From positions 23,717,319 to 23,781,318 of the forward strand of contig NC_037591.1 of NCBI RefSeq assembly GCF_003073045.1: DNA of 64,000 nucleotides. Reading direction: 5' to 3'. The position numbers and the translations under genes were made by a program. Numbering within the stretch: position 1 is the stretch's first letter; each line of letters begins with the position of its first letter. The stretch comes from Pomacea canaliculata (lineage: Eukaryota; Mollusca; Gastropoda; Architaenioglossa; Ampullariidae). This document shows positions 1 to 11,700 of the stretch, piece after piece. The notes beneath the pieces were generated by a model that searched no databases, was not told the origin of the DNA, and saw only the letters and a program-made list of their open reading frames with translations.

Positions 1-707
1 GGCTGCCGGGTCCTGCAAGTAGCGGGTCTGGGTGACCTTCACATTATCGGGTCCTTCACGGGTCAAGGTCACAACTGGATAGTTCATCTGCAGGGTCCAC
101 GTGTCCATTATAGATTTAATGTTGAGGTTCTTCCCATCAATCTGGGCTTGCTTCAGGTCATTGTCGGCGCCAGGTGGTAGAAAGACAGAAAACAAAAATA
201 AAGAAATAAATAAAGAAGCAAAGAAGTAAAATCTGTTGTCTACAACTCGGAACGCCCTGTTTGAGAACTTCTGTGTCTGCTCAGGCAGGCTCAGCATGTT
301 CTGGTTACAAAGTGAGACGACATGCACAAAAACTTAATGTTGTGAATGAGTGAAGAATGAACTATACTCACCATAGTCATAGATGCCCAGAGGTCATCGT
401 GAAAGGCAGCGTCGTAAGACCGGGACTTGAGGTAGTTCTGGGAATAAAACAGTTGTGTTATCGATAGAATCCGTTTTTGAAACAATGAGTATTTGATGGA
501 GGCAGGTCTTCGATAGTGTTACACGCCCAAACAGAGGGCACGGCACAAAACAAAAGCAGCAATAATAAAAATACGATAATAAAAAGAGATAACATTTTTT
601 TTAAGTCTTAATTTCCCAACTTTTGAAGGCTGGACAATTCGTGTTACTTGTGATGCAAATAAAATACAAGGCTTTATGGTAAAACAAGTAATGATTGGAA
701 AACTAAC

Positions 708-740
<33 letters not shown>

Positions 741-3700
741 TCATACTGTGTCTGGTTCAGCTACACACAGAGTGTAGTAAGCTTTATGATAACAGGCTTT
801 ACAGAAATTCAGGCATCTGTGTACTTAAAATAATGATAAAACAACCATCTCCAGCTTCTCAGTGACAGCTCCCGGTGTGACTTGGCAATGGATGGTCACA
901 GCTGGTAGTGGGAGACCGGGGCAAGAGCATCAGCGCACCGTCGCCTGGATGGACCCGACGACAGAGGTGAGCCGCGGGAACGATGATGGGCTGACGACTG
1001 CATGCAGTGCACAAGCCACCTGTCACTGTCAACCACAACCACCACCCTACCTACCCCGTCCAGCCTCCCCCAGTGCCCACCCCACACCCCAACCCTCCAC
1101 CCACACAATCTCTCGCCTTCCCAACGCTGACATTTTGAGAAAGTGCCTTTCGCGACCTCGCATTTGGCCTTCTCTCACTCTCCACCGTTCCCAGCCTTGT
1201 CCGTTAGTCACGTGACCAGTGCGCCAACCATTTTCCTTTGTCCTCCCCTTAAAACCCTCAAAACGAAAAGGTCTCCGCTGTTGCAGAATCAAGAAATCTG
1301 AAACGTTTGGGGTTAAAGGGTGGGAGAAGGGGACAGGTCCAGGTAGTAGGCAATATCGGGAGCTGAGCTGGTCTGAGGTCCGCGGATGAATGTTACCAAA
1401 CAGCCTCCTGCATCGCAACTGGACGTATTTGAAATACTTTCAGTCATATCACAGGTTACCCTCAGCATCCCTCAAGGGATCCGCATCTGTTTGTGTAAAT
1501 CACTCTGAAGAAAAGGGAAAAACTTGCTTTCAGTCTTACCGAAAGGCCCTTCTTGAACGTTTTCTCCCGAGAAAGTGTTTCATCATGCGGATGATGGAGG
1601 CACCCTGTAGAAATCATCGAAAAACACATCGTTGTTTTATGTGGATGATGGTGGCACCATGTCGGGACCGTTCAAAACACATTGTTTCAACTCACTGTAG
1701 TATATATAATATATGTCTTTTTATGTAAAGACCGAAGGCCGCCTGTTACTACAAACCTATCATCACGAGTTTGAAAGCTAAGGAGACTGTGGGTGACGAT
1801 TCGCTACTTTCTCACCTTTCCGTAGGACACCTTGTCGAAGATCTCGTTGATTTCATTCGGATGAAACACGGGTACGTATACCGGATGTGACGAAAGCAGG
1901 CCATCGAAGCTGAAGACGTCATGTAGGTCCCAAATGACGAACTGGTCATACTGAGAAGGTTGCATGAATTAACATGCTGGCGGATTAATCTTCTATTTAC
2001 CCTACTTTTCACCTCATTACGCGTTCGAAATCTTCAACCTCCCTTACTACCTTTTTAATAATAATTATTGTAATTACTTTATTTCGAAATTACAAGGGCT
2101 AAATATTACTGAGGTACACAAACAAGAACCAAGCTGTATAAGAACACTCACCATGTTCCACTCGGGGTGGACGAAGTCGACACCGACGTACTCCATGTAG
2201 CTGGCAAAGCCCTCGTTCAGCCACAGGTCGTCCCACCAGGACGGGGTCACAAGGTCACCGAACCACTGCCAGAGCAATGCCACAATGATAACACTATGGC
2301 CACTCCTAGTCTCACATCTATTTACATCCATCGTCCTAGTAAGATCTTATTCTCCCTCGGTACTTTCAAGTTACTGAGGAACGGATGAAAGTACCTTCTT
2401 TAATCCACTCCAGTCTTTTTTTAAAGTCATTGAATGCCGCACAGCTGTTAAATCTAGCGAGACAATTAACACTTGAAATGTTCAGTAGGAAGTGGACAAA
2501 GAGGACAAAACAAAAACAAAACTAGAATCAACTGAGGAGATTTGAAAGCCTCGACGACACTAGTACAAAGTATGAAACAACGGAAAGGATGAAGCGTGTG
2601 GGCAGGGAAGAATGAGGCCGCAGGTAGACACGTCGGTTACCTGATGCACCAGCTCATGTGAGACGACTACGGCGACCCACTGTTTGTCCAGAAGGCTGGA
2701 CACTCCAGGCTGGTACAACATTGATGTCTCCCTGTAGGTGATGAGGCCCCAGTTCTCCATGGCGCCGGCGGCGAAGTCCGGAATAGCGATCATGTCTGTC
2801 AACGAAAGAAGACAGCAATGTGAGACAAGACCTGGAGGAGGATATTAACTCGATTATTTTTTATTATTATTCAATATCGACACTAATATTGTATTTTACA
2901 GAGACAGGGTCTTCGTGTTTTATTCAGTGGGGATCGGAACAGAGCGGTGTCAGTGAGGCAGGATGGTTGTCAGTGTACAACGATGACATCATCTCAGCTT
3001 TCTACCGTCAGGACAAGATGCCAAAGTTGTTGTCACCGAGGACAACCCTTGATTGACGAGTTTGCAGTGTTTACATGGAATTTTGGACACTTCAACGCTG
3101 ACAGAGCCACATTCTACATACATTAATGTCAAAACTCCCCTAACCACCACCTCCCGACACAAACAAAATATAAAATATACGGTGGTTGGTGTAGTCACCT
3201 TGACATTCTCAGCTGTCTGACATTTATGACTGACATTTGCATTCCTTGTACATGTTTACGATTACTAATTTCAGCTAGATTATTAAGTGTCACATCAAGC
3301 ATGAGACACTGAGTTGTAAATATTTCGGGGACAGTAGAGGAGGAAAAAAAAAGAACCCAATTGTTTACCATCAGTGTCATTTGTTTAGAATAGCTGTTGC
3401 CTAGTTTTGTGTTACTTCTTCCTTTCGTGTAGCATATTGTATTCGTGTTAACATGTGCACACGCACTCTCTCTCTCTCTCTCCTCTCACCTTGCTTGGGT
3501 AGTGGGTACGGAATCTCGAAGTACTCTTCAAAGAATGTGAGAATCTGCCTTCCAACTTCCAGGGCGTAAGCACCCTGCTGGATGTATTCAGGTCTAGTCC
3601 ACACCCGATACTGCAAGACCAGAAAACCTGTTGTACTTTCCATCAACACATTTGTGTATGTAATATGATTTGTCTGCAAGGAAAGGCTTGGTGGGCTATC

Positions 3701-6700
3701 ATTTGACTAAAATTATTTTTAATAATAACTAATGATAATAAGAAATGCGCTGGTCAGCTGTGCTGATATTGAACACTTCCAGCTCGATGGACTGGACCTA
3801 AGATAGTCTTTAATGTTCTTTCGTGTAAATCAGAGACGCACTGAGATACCCTGGTACCTGACTGCTAAAAGTTAGCAAGCTTTCTTTCTGTACAGGATAG
3901 CACAGAAATGATGTGGATGAACAAGAATGCTAACCGTGATGTTGTTGGCAGTGGTGGCATTCAGACTGACAAAGTCGCTGACGACGAAAGCGAGGAGATA
4001 GGTAGACATCTTCGGTGTGGTCTCGTACACATCTGCCACCCAGGAGATGCCATCCTCCGACCTGACATACACAATGAGTGAGCAGATGATCTGAACAGAG
4101 CAACGACTGCACCAATATCCAGGGGTCAGTTATGTGAAACGTTTGGCTGATATTTTATTCGTTTTTATGTCAGTCCAAATTTTTACCGGTCACACATCTG
4201 ACAGCATTTGGTCAAGCAAACCGTTAAGGATGTGCGGTGAAAGACGCACGATGATTGGCTATTATGTTCCTACAGGTGAGAAGGACAAAGACTGAAGGTG
4301 TCTAACCATTTTCTGGAAGAGTCTTTGATGGGGGTGTTGGAGAGGCTGTTGAGGTGTTCTGGGCGGATGAGTGTGACGTTGAAGTGAGACTTGATGGCCA
4401 GCTCATCGAAACACGGGAAAGTCTTTCGCGCGTCAGTGGGCTGGAACTGCGTCGTCGCCAGGTACCTGCAACAGCAAACAGTCGTCAGTCACGTGGTGGT
4501 CCTCGACTGCTTCGCGGAGCAACTAGCAACGTTGCGTCACCATGGGGACAAAGGGTTGTGGAGGAGAAAGCAATGGTGTAATACGATGAGCAGGCGATTC
4601 CCATGGAGCAGAACACACACACGCTTGACTATGCGCACAAACTCATGTCCTCTCACTACGAATAAGCTTCATAAATTTCAGCCCATCAAAAAACTTTTGA
4701 ACATGTAGGAAAATATAGCACGTACAGTTCAATAGTGTAACTTCTATACAAAGTCAGTGAGTCTGATGTACCGTAAAGGTAACATCAGAGGTTCGTCGAC
4801 GGAAGAGTCGTGGTTCGGTTCTTGCAGGAAGGTGTACGTGTGAGAGTTTACATTTTCTTGTTCAAGATGGAATTTTTTTTTTACTTGAATTTAATTTCTT
4901 TGCTTGTTCTCTCAATTTAAAAAATCTGTTACAAGAGTTAGCATTGAGGTTTGGGTTAGGGATAGGAATACAATTTCGCCTCACGCTGCACATGGGTGAC
5001 GAACTGCGCATAGAGAAGTATATTTTTCTTACACTCTGATTGGCTGAAGCCTTCCTGTCCGTATACAAGGTGAGACAAATAAATCCCTGCGGCAGTCAGT
5101 AAACTGAGTACAGATTGTCTCCGAAAGTAAACAAAACACTCCGCAATATTTATAGATGGGATAAAAGAGGATACAGTGAGTGCAACAAAAAAAGAAATAC
5201 GGGATACGCCAAAATTAACTATACGGTACTGGTGTCATGTTTGATGTCAAAATGTTCTCCAGACCTTGTGCTATTGTGTGTCACAGTCTCTGGGACATGT
5301 TCTCTGGGACATGTTCCACGAATACTGCTCGTTGTGCACTTGAGAGACCAAAGGTAACCAAAGCAACACTATATGTCTAATCTTGGATGATGCTGTACAT
5401 GAGAGAGATATATATATGAGAAGATTGAAGAAGAAAGAAAAAACAAAATTTATTCATCGATGGGTTCTATACTCAGTTCTGTGCTCTACGTAACAGTTTC
5501 AATATTGTGGAGTCAACAATAGTATGGAAAAAGTATGTTAAAACACCTGCACACACATCACTGCTTCATACATCAGACATTTTAGTCATTTACCCCTTGA
5601 GGGTTACGAGGAAACACGCACAAACACACGATTTAATTGGCGATGAGAGTGATGTTGATGATGATGCGTGACAGCATGCGATGACAGACTTACACGGTCG
5701 TGTTTCCTCTCCTGTAGAACTGAGGTAAAGACCGTGAAGATCGTCCTTCAAAGGTCCAGTGAAGTTCATCTGCAGAATGTATCTAACCCAGGTGTCATGT
5801 CGCGATCCAGGTGAATAATCAGAAACTGTCGGGTCTTGTCCTCTTCCCATGATGTGTACGCAGGGTCCGATGACGTGGGCGACTCCGCTGAGAAGGTCAA
5901 GGAGCTGTCGGTGATATTCAGTTGGTTGATATGCAGGGTGACGTTGTCGGTCGCCAGCAGGCACTTTATCACGATGCGCACGTATCCGCGAAACGTGAAC
6001 TCTCTGGGGTCACCCGAATACATCAGAGGTTGAAGTTCAAGATCATAGTACACAGGTTGTAGTGACGTCGGCAGACGAACGTCTTTGGCCGGGGCTTTCT
6101 TGGGGTCGGGGAGGATGTGCTAGAGTCGTCTCTGTTATTGGAGCACACGGAACCTAACGAAAAGACAGAAAATAGTAAAGTAGTGATGTGTTAGTATAAG
6201 CAAGTTTATGTCCGCGTGCGCGCACACACACATGTACAGACACGCACGCACGTACACATGAACTCAGCCCTCCTCCCCCAAACACACACACACACATACA
6301 AATGGTCCTAAGACTAATGTCCTTCGCGAAGCTACCGTCCTTTGAAATGGTCAGGCCCAGATATTTGAAGGACCTCACCTCCTCCAGCTGCACTCCCTTT
6401 ATTCGGACTTCACCGTGACTTTGAGCTGGCGGTGAGTTTGTCGGTGAGGGTCTGCAACTGGTTGTTGACACCCACCATCAGATGGATGTCATCTGCCAAG
6501 CGGTTACTGAGCCGCCTTCCTCCGATGGACAAGGTGTGATGATGATCATAGAGGGTGTCATGCATGATTTTTTTTCCCCAGATAAATGTTAAGCAGAACT
6601 GGAGACAAAGGTCACCAGATGTGCACACCCACCGTCGTGGGAAAGAGCTTACCCACATGCTTGTTCAAACTACTGAGCTCTTGGAGCCATCGCACAATTC

Positions 6701-8716
6701 CTTGATGGCTCAAACAAGGCTTCCTCCAATTTTTACAGCACATTTCGTAGTCCCTTGTACCATACTTTATCAAAAGCTTTCTTAAAAACCATTAATTAAC
6801 GGATGAGTTTTGGAGAAAGAAATTTACAGGTTAGTTTCATATCACCTATATTTACAGATATCTACAAAAAAAAAAAAAAAACTCAGACCATTCAGGTTGG
6901 TCTTTAAAGTCAATAAGATACTCGGTGAAGATTCGACTGTTGAAGACATGTTCCACCGACATGTTCTTAAGCTAACAGCTCTCACTTTCAGCAAAGCTTT
7001 TCATCCCCATACGAGTATCCCAGTTCGACATTTTACTTATATGTCCTGAAAGGCAAAACAACTTAGTGTCGGTGCTCTAATTTGTTATTATTGTTGCTGT
7101 TGTTATATATCTTGCTTAGCTGTTCTAGCGATGAAGTTCCTTGAAATGGGGTTAGGTTAATAAAACTCTACTCAGGTATGCTCAGTAAAAGTTCGTTTCT
7201 CTTTCTCTCTCTCTCTCACACACTGACAGAGGTGAGCGCACCGTTGAAGAAGCTGCGGGTAATGGCTGCCTCCCTACTGATGTGAATGTCATGATCTTCG
7301 TGACATGTGTAATCTCCGTCACCTCATTAACTCCTTTGCCTCTCTGACACCATTGTAGTTTCTCTCTTCCCACATCAGTGTGTGCCAGGGCGGAATCCTG
7401 CAATTTGTGTGTGGGTGTGTGGGTGTGTTCGCGCGCGCGCGTGCGTGTGTATGCATGCCTGTACGTGAGTGTTGTATGTACACCGTCGTCTTGCATGTGG
7501 GTGTGTGATCAGTCAAAATCAAATGTATTACACTTAAAAATTTATTCAAGTTTGACATATTTAATTGCTCTTGGAAGTACTAACCACTGATTCCCCACAA
7601 GACAGTTCTATCAAGAAGTTTTTACACTCGTGTACTTTTAATACTCAAACTTAAAAGGATAATCGACAGGAAATACTTATTGTCCTTCTCAGCAGCTATA
7701 AACAATGCCAGCACATGAAGCTTTTATCAACGACCCAACCTTTGGTTAACCTGGGGTGACAGCTGTCCCGCAATGGCATCAAACAACGGCAGATATTTAA
7801 AAGCATATCTAATCCCAGTATTTGTGTCTCCTGCTATTCTGATCCTTACTTGCAACTTTACACCAGTATCACCTGTTCACTTTGCTAGAGAGACTGACAA
7901 TCAATATTAATACAATATTCACAACAATCGTCACCTAAGGCGCATGACTTTTTTCATCATCTTTTTCTTTTTAATCTTTTATACACACACACACATATAT
8001 ATAATTGGCTGACATATATTTCAGGACAACGGAAATACAAATGTGGGTTGTTCCTCTGTTAAATTGTGAAAGATGTCAATAATCAATAAATTATAGAAAG
8101 TTATTTTAATTCAGAGTAAGTAGTTATCTTAAATGCACTTTATTATTTTGTGATTATTTTGTCTTCATTGGTAAGCGAGCGATTAATATTCTTATAAAAA
8201 AAGACAAAGAGAAGCGGGTGTTGCTAACGGAGGGTGTCTGTAACGGTTGTAGGGTTGTCGGGTGAGGGCACACGTATGTCTCAGTACAATCCGACCGACT
8301 CGACCACAGCGCATTCCTGGGAAAATTTCAAGACAAATGTTCTTGCGTTGACTAGTCTTGCTTGCATCCACACGCTTCACAAACACATACATACAAAATA
8401 AATAAATAAACATTACTTACAGATATTGCTTTCTCCCTTTTCTGCTAAACTGACGCACTGCTGCTTCAGCTCGGAGCTGACCGGCCCATCGTAGGTCTCT
8501 ACATTTGTTCCCAACTTACACGCCGGATCGCGGGCCGCCAACAAAGTACCCGACGACGGCCACGCCGACGGCGATGGCGATGGCAAGGACGACCAGAAAG
8601 ATCCCCAAGGGTCTGCTGACGTAGCAGCCACCCCGGGTAAACTTGTTGCCGTTGGTCAGGTTACTTTCGCTGCTGTAGCGTCCCACGTCGCTCAGCTCCA
8701 GGACGCTCCCCGCCAT
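1..8716 (-). CDS. Membrane M1 zinc aminopeptidase (aminopeptidase N-like), N-terminal two thirds, runs off left edge
   Basis: Type II ectoenzyme that removes N-terminal residues from peptides outside the cell. Exons read on the minus strand: 8421-8716, 5694-6153, 4307-4465, 3935-4061, 3490-3610, 2641-2795, 2152-2265, 1816-1950, 1540-1604, 372-437 and <1-150. The phases of all junctions agree. Exon 1 starts [16 protein letters not shown] and holds a short cytoplasmic tail and one membrane segment ([20 protein letters not shown]). Exon 2 starts the ectodomain ([18 protein letters not shown]). Family motifs follow: [32 protein letters not shown], the third zinc ligand in [20 protein letters not shown], and the expected catalytic Tyr in SYGKGAS. 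About 615 residues are visible of an expected 950-1000, so the C-terminal helical domain lies left of the window. Five single-base frameshifts (near 8533, 6103, 5798, 5716 and 1567) break the frame; see findings. ANPEP versus a related M1 paralogue cannot be decided. Confidence 0.93.
709..740 (+). repeat. (AAT)n microsatellite
   Basis: About ten ATA/AAT trinucleotide units in an intron of the aminopeptidase gene. Confidence 0.9.
1578..1692 (-). repeat. Imperfect tandem copy of an aminopeptidase exon start
   Basis: The acceptor and first codons of exon 1540-1604 (GGTGCCTCCATCATCCGCAT on the minus strand) recur about 50 bases upstream in the intron as GGTGCCACCATCATCCACAT. The similarity extends into the flanking ACAC-containing sequence. 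The intronic copy lacks the AG acceptor and has a stop soon after, so it is a decayed duplicate and not an exon. Confidence 0.6.
2152..2795 (-). other. Catalytic exons of the aminopeptidase (GAMEN, HEXXH and third zinc ligand)
   Basis: Two exons carry the active site. Exon 2641-2795 encodes GAMENWG (binding of the substrate amino group) and ends in VSHELVHQ, with the two zinc histidines and catalytic Glu. Exon 2152-2265 starts [20 protein letters not shown]; its Glu is the third zinc ligand. The spacing is exactly HEXXH-18 residues-E across the splice, as in M1 (gluzincin) peptidases. HELVH instead of the commoner HELAH is a conservative change outside the ligands. All key residues are present, so the enzyme should be active if the frameshifts elsewhere are sequence errors. 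Confidence 0.93.
6290..6700 (-). pseudogene. LINE reverse-transcriptase relic in aminopeptidase intron 1
   Basis: Three frame-broken pieces lie in the order expected for a non-LTR retrotransposon reverse transcriptase. [10 protein letters not shown] is at about 6580-6605. A catalytic ADDI motif in the context [19 protein letters not shown] is at about 6440-6500. The late motif [17 protein letters not shown] is at about 6320-6390. This type of LINE, with FADDI and KYLG-TI-KDGS, is common in invertebrates. Upstream and downstream parts are missing and no full frame survives, so it is a dead 5'- and 3'-truncated copy in the same orientation as the host gene. Confidence 0.8.
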
Positions 8717-11700
8717 GTCTGATGACGCTGGACGTGGAAGATGACGGACGTACGGACTGCGCTTGCGCAGAACTGATGGCTTCTGCTACGTCAGCGGCGT
8801 CACAAGAAAGAGGCATTTAACGGTGGCGACCAGCGAATATGGCGCCTGTGGGGAACTTCGCCTGCAAAGTCGTGACGTCAGCAAGGTGGACCGAGGGAAC
8901 AGGCGGGGTTCGAAACTTCTCGTCGACACAAATCTTTCCGTTTGACCCTCTGCAAGCTTCAGCAGCTGTTCTGGTGTGGTTGGCTGACTTTTACTAACAC
9001 ACTTTGTACACAGTGTCACCTAACTTGCAATCAGTGGCCGAAATAGAGAAACAAAATTTCACAATGGTGGCTAAGGGAACTCACACTAGTTCACGACTGG
9101 TTGATGGCGGAGCTCCCACTTGTGCACAGTTTTGTGGGAGAAGTTTACAGCTAGCAACAATAATAATGGCGCAAGAACTCCACTGGTTTACACGCGGGAT
9201 GCAGCTATTATTTTCACCTTCCTGTGAACTTTCACCCCTAGAGCGATAAGGTCGCCTGGTTCAGGAGAAGGGTGCTGGTGCCGGCATCCTGTGACAGATT
9301 AATAATAATAATGAAAATATTGTGTTTGTGCGTGTAGGAGAGCCATTCGAAAAAAAAATACTTTAACGAAAGTAATATTTCTTACTTTTTGCTCTCTCTC
9401 TCTGTAGATAAATATATATATAGAGTGAGAGATTTGGCAAACACTTCACAGCGAAATTTTAAGGCAACATGCAAGACATCACTCTGAACATTTCTTTTTC
9501 TCTAAAGATTCATTCCTGTAACAAATGAATATGAATTGAGTGACAGCTTTATGGATATTTCTTGATGTATATCTTGCAACAGTTGTAATCTTCACCATAA
9601 GCAGGTTCTCTCCACCAGCTGTTTTGTCGGAATCAATGCCTGCCTCCGCAGCACGCATCTTGTACATTATTTTAGTCCAACTGACACGGTAAACAGTTGT
9701 TTTGCTCGTCGTGGTGACGCCTGTGTGTTCTCTCTCACTTTTATACCCACGATGTAATGTTGGTATCAAGCTGAGTAAACACTTGTTATTTATGTGATCA
9801 TCCTAATGTCGACCCCATGCTGTTAAATTTGCTCTCATCATCGCTTACAATTTTCGTCTTTCGGCATTTACCATCTGTAAAGATAATAATACTAATTTTT
9901 CTCATGCTTTTTGCTTAAATTTACTGTTGCAGCAATTGATCATACAGTAGTGATCTCACCCCACCTCCATACTTCATACGTCTCAGAAGAAGAAACTGAA
10001 TAACTAACAGACTGACCCGCATCCGACCAGGGCGTACTGCGCATGCGCTGAATAATTGAGGAATTATTCTCATTTTCAAATGAAGTCGTTTTTAATACTA
10101 TAAAACTGTTGAAGACTAATTTCGCTCCCGTCAGCATGTGGTAGCTTAATAAATGGCGGCTGCCATGGAAAGTCATGAAACTTCAATGATTCTGACGATG
10201 TCGGTTCCATCTACCTATCTCTTGATTGCTGAAATCCAAGCCGTGAAACATTTCGTCTTCGTATTCTTATTTTCTTGTCAATGAGAGTTCTTATCCGATT
10301 CTGATAACTATGATCATTGCTTTTACAACTGTTCTAGCCAGTTGAGAACAGTTTCCAGCTGTTTTAAATTAAGAGAAAAACTTTCTTAAAACGATTTTAA
10401 AACGACCGTCCAGCGCTTCTAAAAGCATACAAACAGTTTCCTCAAAACGTTTTTAAATTTGCTTTTACGAAACAGTTTCAAGGTTTAGATATGTGTAGTG
10501 CACCAGAGCCCCGACCTGACAATAATGTCAGCTTTTATTGCCCGGCATCCCAGCCAAAGCCAGGCTCTCTGCGTGTTACAAACACAAAAACACATCACAG
10601 ACAGAATTCTTGTGGTTCTCTCTGAGAATGCCAAGTCATTCTTTTGTCGGATGGTATTCAAAGATGTCGATGATACTGATATGTAAATCGGAAAGTCGTT
10701 TGACTAGGGTAGAATAGAAACGTAAATCCAATCTTCAGGAGAATATTCACATGACCACAAAGCAGAAATTTCAGTAAACTATTTTACAAAACAAGGCATT
10801 ACCCCCAGAAGACTAACGGCGATGAGAGTGTTGATATCAGGAGAAGAAAAACAAAAGGCCACAACAAGTAAACAGTCCAGGACGATGCCAAAGAGGTCAC
10901 CAACGTGCACGAGGAACAACAGGCAACACCGAGCACAACAAATCCAAGCAGAAAAACAAAACAAGGTGAGCTGGCCCACATACCCGCTGGATTTGGGGTA
11001 ATTCATAAGATAAACGGATAATTTTGAAAGGTAAAAGCACGCAAAGACCGTGGCTCTCATGATATTGCCCACCTGTCGTGTCGAGTCGAGAAAAACGTAA
11101 CATTACTCTCTAAATATGTAAATATGTGTGTATAATAAGTGCACACAGAGATATATAAATAACACTGTGTTTGCGAGAGATCACGTGTTCTCTATTCACT
11201 TACATTACATCATGCAAGACTGAAGCAGGTGCCTACAGACTGCAACTAAAGTTACTCACGAGGTGAGTTGTGAGTGCAGGACTGTACAGTAAGGTGGTGT
11301 TAAGACAGACAACAGTCGTACCTTTGTCGTGGCCCTGGCTACGTCACGCTCCACACTGCTGTGGTGTTCGACTGTCGCTGAACCTTCTCCACGCACTCGC
11401 ACGCTCTCGGTCCCTCCGTCCAACACCGCAAGCTTTCATCTCGCGCATGCGCAGCGAGCCACGGTAGCGGGTCAAGGTGAGAAGTCTGTCGGCTTCAATC
11501 ATCTCGGTTTAATTTGTCTGTTCGCTCTCTTCTCTTTTCTTCTTTTTTTTTTTTTTTTGTAAATCTGGCAGTGATGAAAAGAAAAAGGTGTAAACAGGGT
11601 TGAGTGCGGAAGTTTTCAGAAGAGTGTGTTGCCCTTCATGTGCCAAAAATTGTGCAGGGTTCAACTTCCGGTTAATTAATCAAACATGTTTTTTAATGTT

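Noticed and set aside
8516..8716. Aminopeptidase exon 1 ending at the GTAAGTT at 8518
   Set aside because: Splicing there to exon 2 gives an early stop. The GTAAGTA at 8420 joins in frame if one extra base near 8533 is allowed.
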